Assembly (NCBI GenBank): GCA_028281425.1
Contig: JANQJX010000011.1
Span: forward strand, 1-10,019
Length of the DNA stretch: 10,019 bases
Direction: 5' to 3'
Origin: Simkania sp.
GTDB taxonomy: Bacteria; Chlamydiota; Chlamydiia; Chlamydiales; Simkaniaceae
Positions 7,173 through 10,019 of this stretch are shown here, in pieces (position 1 is the stretch's first letter; each line of letters starts with the position of its first letter). The notes under the pieces were generated by a model. The model was not told where the DNA came from, ran no database searches, and was given only the letters and a program-made list of their open reading frames with translations. The translations under genes were made by a program, and so were the position numbers.

Positions 7173-7616
7173 TCATTCTTTATCAATTGTAATGAGATCT
7201 ACCCAAAAAAGGTGCTTCCATTGCTGAATCACTTGATTGTCATGATTGATGATTTCCACTTTATAGGTCAAAAAACCTCCTGTTTTTTCATAATCTCTGT
7301 CTAAAAGGGCATAGCCTATCCTACCACTTCTTTTGACAATAGGATAAGAAAATGTTTTTTGACTTAAATCACAAAAAATAATCTCCAGAGTTAAATGAAG
7401 AGATTCTTCAACTTTATCTGCTGGAAGACGCCAACTAATCAAGAGCTCTTCTCCTTGAGGAGGATTTTTTTGCCTCGGATCAGGACTTTTAACAAAAGTA
7501 CTCGCGAGTGTTTCTCTACTTAATGTTTGTCTTACAACCTCAAGATGGTATTTAGAACATCCTGTCAGAAGCATCAAAAGAAATAAAAAAAGCAGAAGAA
7601 TTTGACTTGGTTTCAT
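7173..7616 (-). CDS. Small lipoprotein of unknown function
   Basis: The product is 147 residues. M-K-P-S-Q is followed by an all-hydrophobic stretch and a textbook lipobox LLTGC with Cys20 as the modified residue, so export and lipid anchoring are well supported. After a short polar linker with a conserved-looking SPDPRQKNPPQGEELL segment, the remainder is predicted to be beta-rich, with alternating hydrophobic residues (LLISWRLP, LHLTLEIIFCDL, LTYKVEII), consistent with one immunoglobulin-like beta sandwich. I do not recognise the family with certainty. The pattern recalls a small lipoprotein conserved across Chlamydiae, but that is memory, not proof. The gene is convergent with DAHP synthase (18-base gap, no clear terminator) and divergent from the NUDIX gene (30-base gap). 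Its ribosome binding site is poor: AGAG lies only two bases from ATG. Confidence 0.8.
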   Translation of the reverse strand: MKPSQILLLFLFLLMLLTGCSKYHLEVVRQTLSRETLASTFVKSPDPRQKNPPQGEELLISWRLPADKVEESLHLTLEIIFCDLSQKTFSYPIVKRSGRIGYALLDRDYEKTGGFLTYKVEIINHDNQVIQQWKHLFWVDLITIDKE

Positions 7617-7630
7617 CGCTCTATTAAACT
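7602..7630 (+). promoter_or_regulatory. Candidate promoter for the NUDIX gene
   Basis: TTGACT at 7602-7607 (five of six matches) and TAAACT at 7625-7630 (four of six) are separated by exactly 17 bases. The -35 lies inside the first codons of the divergent lipoprotein gene. Initiation near 7637 would leave a leader of only about ten bases. Confidence 0.35.
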
Positions 7631-7646
7631 GGAGTTAAAGGATAGA

Positions 7647-8156
7647 ATGAATCATTCAGCTGAAAGTGTCAATGGGATCATCTTTGGTCATGCTCGTAAA
7701 ACCATTCTTTTGATCAAAAGACGTGACATTCCCGTTTGGGTGCTTCCAGGAGGAGGCATTGAAAAGGGAGAAACCCCTGAACAAGCCACCCTTCGAGAAG
7801 TAGAAGAAGAAACAGGTTATAGGGTTGCTATTTTTAAAAAAGTGGCCGAATACATTCCTCTTTGCCGCTTAGCCAAATATACCTATTCTTTTGAGTGCGA
7901 TATAAGAGGAGGGCAACCTCAACTCTCTGAAGAAACCAGAGAAATCCGATTTTTTCCTTTAAATGCCCTTCCAAAACGACTTCCTCCTCCTTATAGAGAC
8001 TGGATTGCAGATGCCATAACTCCTTCCACTCAATCTTTAAAAAAACCCATCACAAGTGTCACCTATTGGAATTTTATAAAACATCTTTTATTTCATCCTT
8101 TTCTCGTCATTCGCTTTCTTTTAATAAAAATTGGAATCCGATTTAATAAGAGTTAA
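7647..8156 (+). CDS. NUDIX hydrolase with basic hydrophobic C-terminal tail
   Basis: The product is a 169-residue pyrophosphohydrolase of the NUDIX superfamily, which cleaves nucleoside diphosphates linked to another moiety (X). The NUDIX box is complete at residues 36-58: G36, five residues, E42, seven residues, R50-E51-V52, E54-E55 (the metal-binding glutamates), then G57-Y58. A substrate strand (VWVLPGG) precedes it. I start the gene at ATG 7647, because AAAGGA lies at 7637-7642 just upstream and the alternative TTG at 7602 would overlap the divergent lipoprotein gene. The substrate cannot be told from the sequence. After the domain, the last 25 or so residues (HLLFHPFLVIRFLLIKIG) form a hydrophobic, positively charged helix that could lie on a membrane, an unusual addition for a small NUDIX enzyme. 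The stop codon overlaps that of the convergent sulfatase gene. Confidence 0.92.
   Translation: MNHSAESVNGIIFGHARKTILLIKRRDIPVWVLPGGGIEKGETPEQATLREVEEETGYRVAIFKKVAEYIPLCRLAKYTYSFECDIRGGQPQLSEETREIRFFPLNALPKRLPPPYRDWIADAITPSTQSLKKPITSVTYWNFIKHLLFHPFLVIRFLLIKIGIRFNKS
7667..7672 (-). promoter_or_regulatory. Possible -35 element for the lipoprotein gene
   Basis: On the minus strand 7672-7667 reads TTGACA, a perfect -35. The best -10 at 17 bases (CATTCT, 7649-7644) is weak. It lies inside the N-terminal codons of the NUDIX gene, which fits a divergent pair with overlapping control regions. A second -10-like TTTAAT at 7628-7623 would give a leaderless transcript. Confidence 0.25.
8153..8156. other. 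Shared stop codons of convergent genes (TTAA)
   Basis: The NUDIX gene stops with TAA at 8154-8156 and the sulfatase gene with TAA on the minus strand at 8155-8153. The palindrome TTAA therefore serves both, and there is no intergenic room for a terminator. Confidence 0.95.
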
Positions 8157-10019
8157 GGATCACTTGTAAAATTAAGAGAGCGTGTGTCATGCGTGACATA
8201 TGTTTTTGTTGGGACAAAACATTTTTCCCCATAAACACGCTGAAAAAGTCTCCGGTAATCTTTGATATATTGAAGACACTTTCCTGACAACAGATGGTTT
8301 TCTCTAGCAATATTTCGTTTTTCTCCAGGATCTTCTTTTAAATCATAGAGTTCAAGCTCATTAGAAAGGGTGGTATAGATAAATTTATGCTTGTCAAGGC
8401 GTAATCCCAAATTATTAAAGACATAAGGATTATGGAAAAAGATGGGACGGGTTTTAGTTTCTCTCAAAAGAGAGCTTCCTATGGAATGGTTAAAACCATG
8501 GAGGTGAAAAAGATCCATAATAGTAGGAACAAGATCGAGTTGGCTTGAGGGTTTATCGATCACCTTTGGGACTTTGATTCTTCCTTCTCCATAAATAAGG
8601 AGAGGGATACGGATATTTTCTTCGTAGAGAAAACGTTGTTCAACAAAATTATTTTTATGCTCACCCATAGGATATCCATGATCTCCTAAAATAAATAACA
8701 GTGTTTTTTCAATAAGCTTATTTTTTCTTAACAAATCAATGAAGAGTCCAAGCGCTGCGTCGCTATAGTGAAATGTATTTAAATATTTACGATAGGTCGG
8801 ATGAAGATGGGAAGGAAAGAAGCAAGTTTCTTTTCTTTGAGGCAATTTCCATGGATGGTGATTTGTAATTGTAAACAAGGTGATAAGCTGAGGCTGATTG
8901 TCATGTTTTTTCAAGAAATCAATGCTATAGCGCATTAAATACTCATCGGGAAGTCCCCAGCTCGTTGAATGGATTGCTTGAAACTTCTTCAAAATATCTT
9001 CCTGACCTAAGACGGTTTCATACCCATGATTTTGAAAAAAGAGATCTTGATTTTCAAAATGAATAGGACCGTTATGGATGTAAGTCGAACGGTATCCTTT
9101 ACTTTTCATCAAATGTGGAATCCCTACAAAAGGAAAGTCAACACGCACTGCTTGTTCTGAAGCATCCACATCAGATGGAACACCAAATAAGGAAGCAATA
9201 ACAGAACGAGAAGTGCGCACAGAATTTGCATAAAAATCTGAAAATAAAATTCCTTTTGAAGCAAGATGATCAAAATAAGGAGTCACTTGATATTTCCCTC
9301 CTAAACACCCGACATCTTTTGCACGAAAAGATTCGAGAAAAAGCAAAATAATATGAGGCTTTTCTTCTTTATTCAGCAAGAGATCAAAAGTTTTTTCTCC
9401 AGTAAAACCATGAGTGTATTTATAAAGGGGATATTCAGACGAGAGATAACTTTTCTTTTCATTTTGTGGTTTAAAACTTTCTTTCACAAGATATTGCAAC
9501 CCCGTCCGATCATTTTTCCTTTTAAAAAATCGATAAAATTTTTGTACAAACCAGATTTGATTTTGAAAAACGATATGATCGATGGCATAAGAAAGTTTAC
9601 TCGGCAAGAATATAAAGGCAATAAGACCAATGACTCCAAATAAAAGCCCTCTTTCTATCCAATCTCTAGAAAAATTTAGGGAATAGAGAACATCCCAAGC
9701 ATATAAATAAGCAAACAAAGGAAATAATAAAAAGAAAAGGGCTCCTGGAATAAATCGCCAAATTTTTTTTTCCTTAGCTGAATCCCAAAAGCAACGGATA
9801 TCATTGATAAAAGAGAAAAAAGAAATTTCCATACGGATCTTGCTATTCCGATGTAAAAATGCGTCAAAAATAAGATGAAGCTGGAGCAAAGAGCCTAAGG
9901 CAATAAAAATCCAAAACAAATAAACAGTTAAAAAGGGAAATAAAGTTTTTAATAAAACAAATAAAAAAAGCTGTTCAAAAGAAATAAAAAAATCTTGGCA
10001 TATCCCACTAAAATAGGAG
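8153..10019 (-). CDS. Membrane sulfatase-fold enzyme, LTA synthase / phosphoglycerol transferase-like (5' end outside window)
   Basis: This is an alkaline-phosphatase/sulfatase superfamily enzyme with an N-terminal membrane part and a C-terminal extracytoplasmic catalytic domain. Enzymes of this type move phosphoglycerol (or similar) head groups from lipids, or hydrolyse sulfate or phosphate esters. A start is possible at TTG 9919 (588 residues), but the frame has no stop from there to the edge. It adds 33 more codons with another hydrophobic stretch (FLFVLLKTLFPFLTVY), so the real start lies beyond 10019. Counting from TTG 9919, the metal ligand is E196 in LLFLESFRAKD, the probable catalytic residue is T236 in SVRTSRSV, and D413-H414 form GDHG. 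TP.FD.LA..G..F and the ELYDL..DPGE..N end are typical sulfatase landmarks. Several TM segments lie before about residue 110. Substrate is unknown. In a Gram-negative this fits the OpgB/MdoB-like or LtaS-like branch rather than lipoteichoic acid synthesis. Confidence 0.9.
   Translation of the reverse strand, partial: SYFSGICQDFFISFEQLFLFVLLKTLFPFLTVYLFWIFIALGSLLQLHLIFDAFLHRNSKIRMEISFFSFINDIRCFWDSAKEKKIWRFIPGALFFLLFPLFAYLYAWDVLYSLNFSRDWIERGLLFGVIGLIAFIFLPSKLSYAIDHIVFQNQIWFVQKFYRFFKRKNDRTGLQYLVKESFKPQNEKKSYLSSEYPLYKYTHGFTGEKTFDLLLNKEEKPHIILLFLESFRAKDVGCLGGKYQVTPYFDHLASKGILFSDFYANSVRTSRSVIASLFGVPSDVDASEQAVRVDFPFVGIPHLMKSKGYRSTYIHNGPIHFENQDLFFQNHGYETVLGQEDILKKFQAIHSTSWGLPDEYLMRYSIDFLKKHDNQPQLITLFTITNHHPWKLPQRKETCFFPSHLHPTYRKYLNTFHYSDAALGLFIDLLRKNKLIEKTLLFILGDHGYPMGEHKNNFVEQRFLYEENIRIPLLIYGEGRIKVPKVIDKPSSQLDLVPTIMDLFHLHGFNHSIGSSLLRETKTRPIFFHNPYVFNNLGLRLDKHKFIYTTLSNELELYDLKEDPGEKRNIARENHLLSGKCLQYIKDYRRLFQRVYGEKCFVPTKTYVTHDTRSLNFTSDP

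Noticed and set aside
7602..7646. TTG start for the NUDIX protein
   Set aside because: It would overlap the divergent lipoprotein gene, has no ribosome binding site, and ATG 7647 has AAAGGA immediately upstream.
9353..9867. Plus- and minus-strand frames inside the sulfatase gene
   Set aside because: They are shadows over the N-terminal part of a clear coding sequence.
1..10019. CRISPR array, tRNA or rRNA genes, insertion sequence ends
   Set aside because: I saw no regularly spaced repeats, no tRNA-like GTTC arm with cloverleaf, no rRNA motifs and no transposase.

Overview
The window is an AT-rich, densely packed stretch of a Gram-negative genome. It has two outer-envelope lipoprotein-type signals or more, a tripartite envelope-spanning efflux system, a class I DAHP synthase and an LTA-synthase-like membrane sulfatase. 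The AT-rich base composition, frequent A/T homopolymers and protein style suggest an environmental (amoeba- or arthropod-associated) member of the Chlamydiae. That assignment is an inference from style and memory, not something proven here, and other low-GC intracellular Gram-negatives remain possible.

Layout from left to right. Positions 2-73 look like the 3' tail of an upstream gene. From 171 to 5877 there is a tight three-gene operon on the + strand: a TolC/NodT-type outer-membrane factor, an AcrA/MdtA-type periplasmic adaptor and an MdtB/MdtC-like RND transporter. The three reading frames touch (TGATG at 1635-1639, ATGA at 2731-2734), so the genes are probably translationally coupled and supply all three parts of one proton-driven export machine.

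The 272-base gap at 5878-6149 is structured. It holds a candidate promoter (5959-5987), an imperfect hairpin (6016-6060), a 13-codon mini-ORF (6088-6129) and a perfect 12-base palindrome (6136-6147) two bases before the start codon of a class I DAHP synthase (6150-7154), the entry enzyme of the shikimate pathway. That enzyme keeps all catalytic residues. Compared with E. coli AroG as I remember it, it lacks the N-terminal arm and the phenylalanine-pocket residues, so control may lie in the leader rather than in Phe feedback.

From 7155 to the right edge the genes are packed head-to-head and tail-to-tail: a small lipoprotein (minus strand, 7173-7616), a NUDIX hydrolase (plus strand, start moved to 7647) diverging from it across only 30 bases, and a membrane sulfatase / LTA-synthase-like enzyme (minus strand). 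The sulfatase shares its stop region (TTAA, 8153-8156) with the NUDIX gene, and its reading frame stays open through the right edge of the window.

I found no RNA genes, CRISPR arrays, insertion sequences or strong intrinsic terminators. The gene content is mostly ordinary. The parts most worth a second look are the DAHP synthase leader and its altered effector pocket, the A11 tract inside the adaptor gene, and the unidentified lipoprotein.
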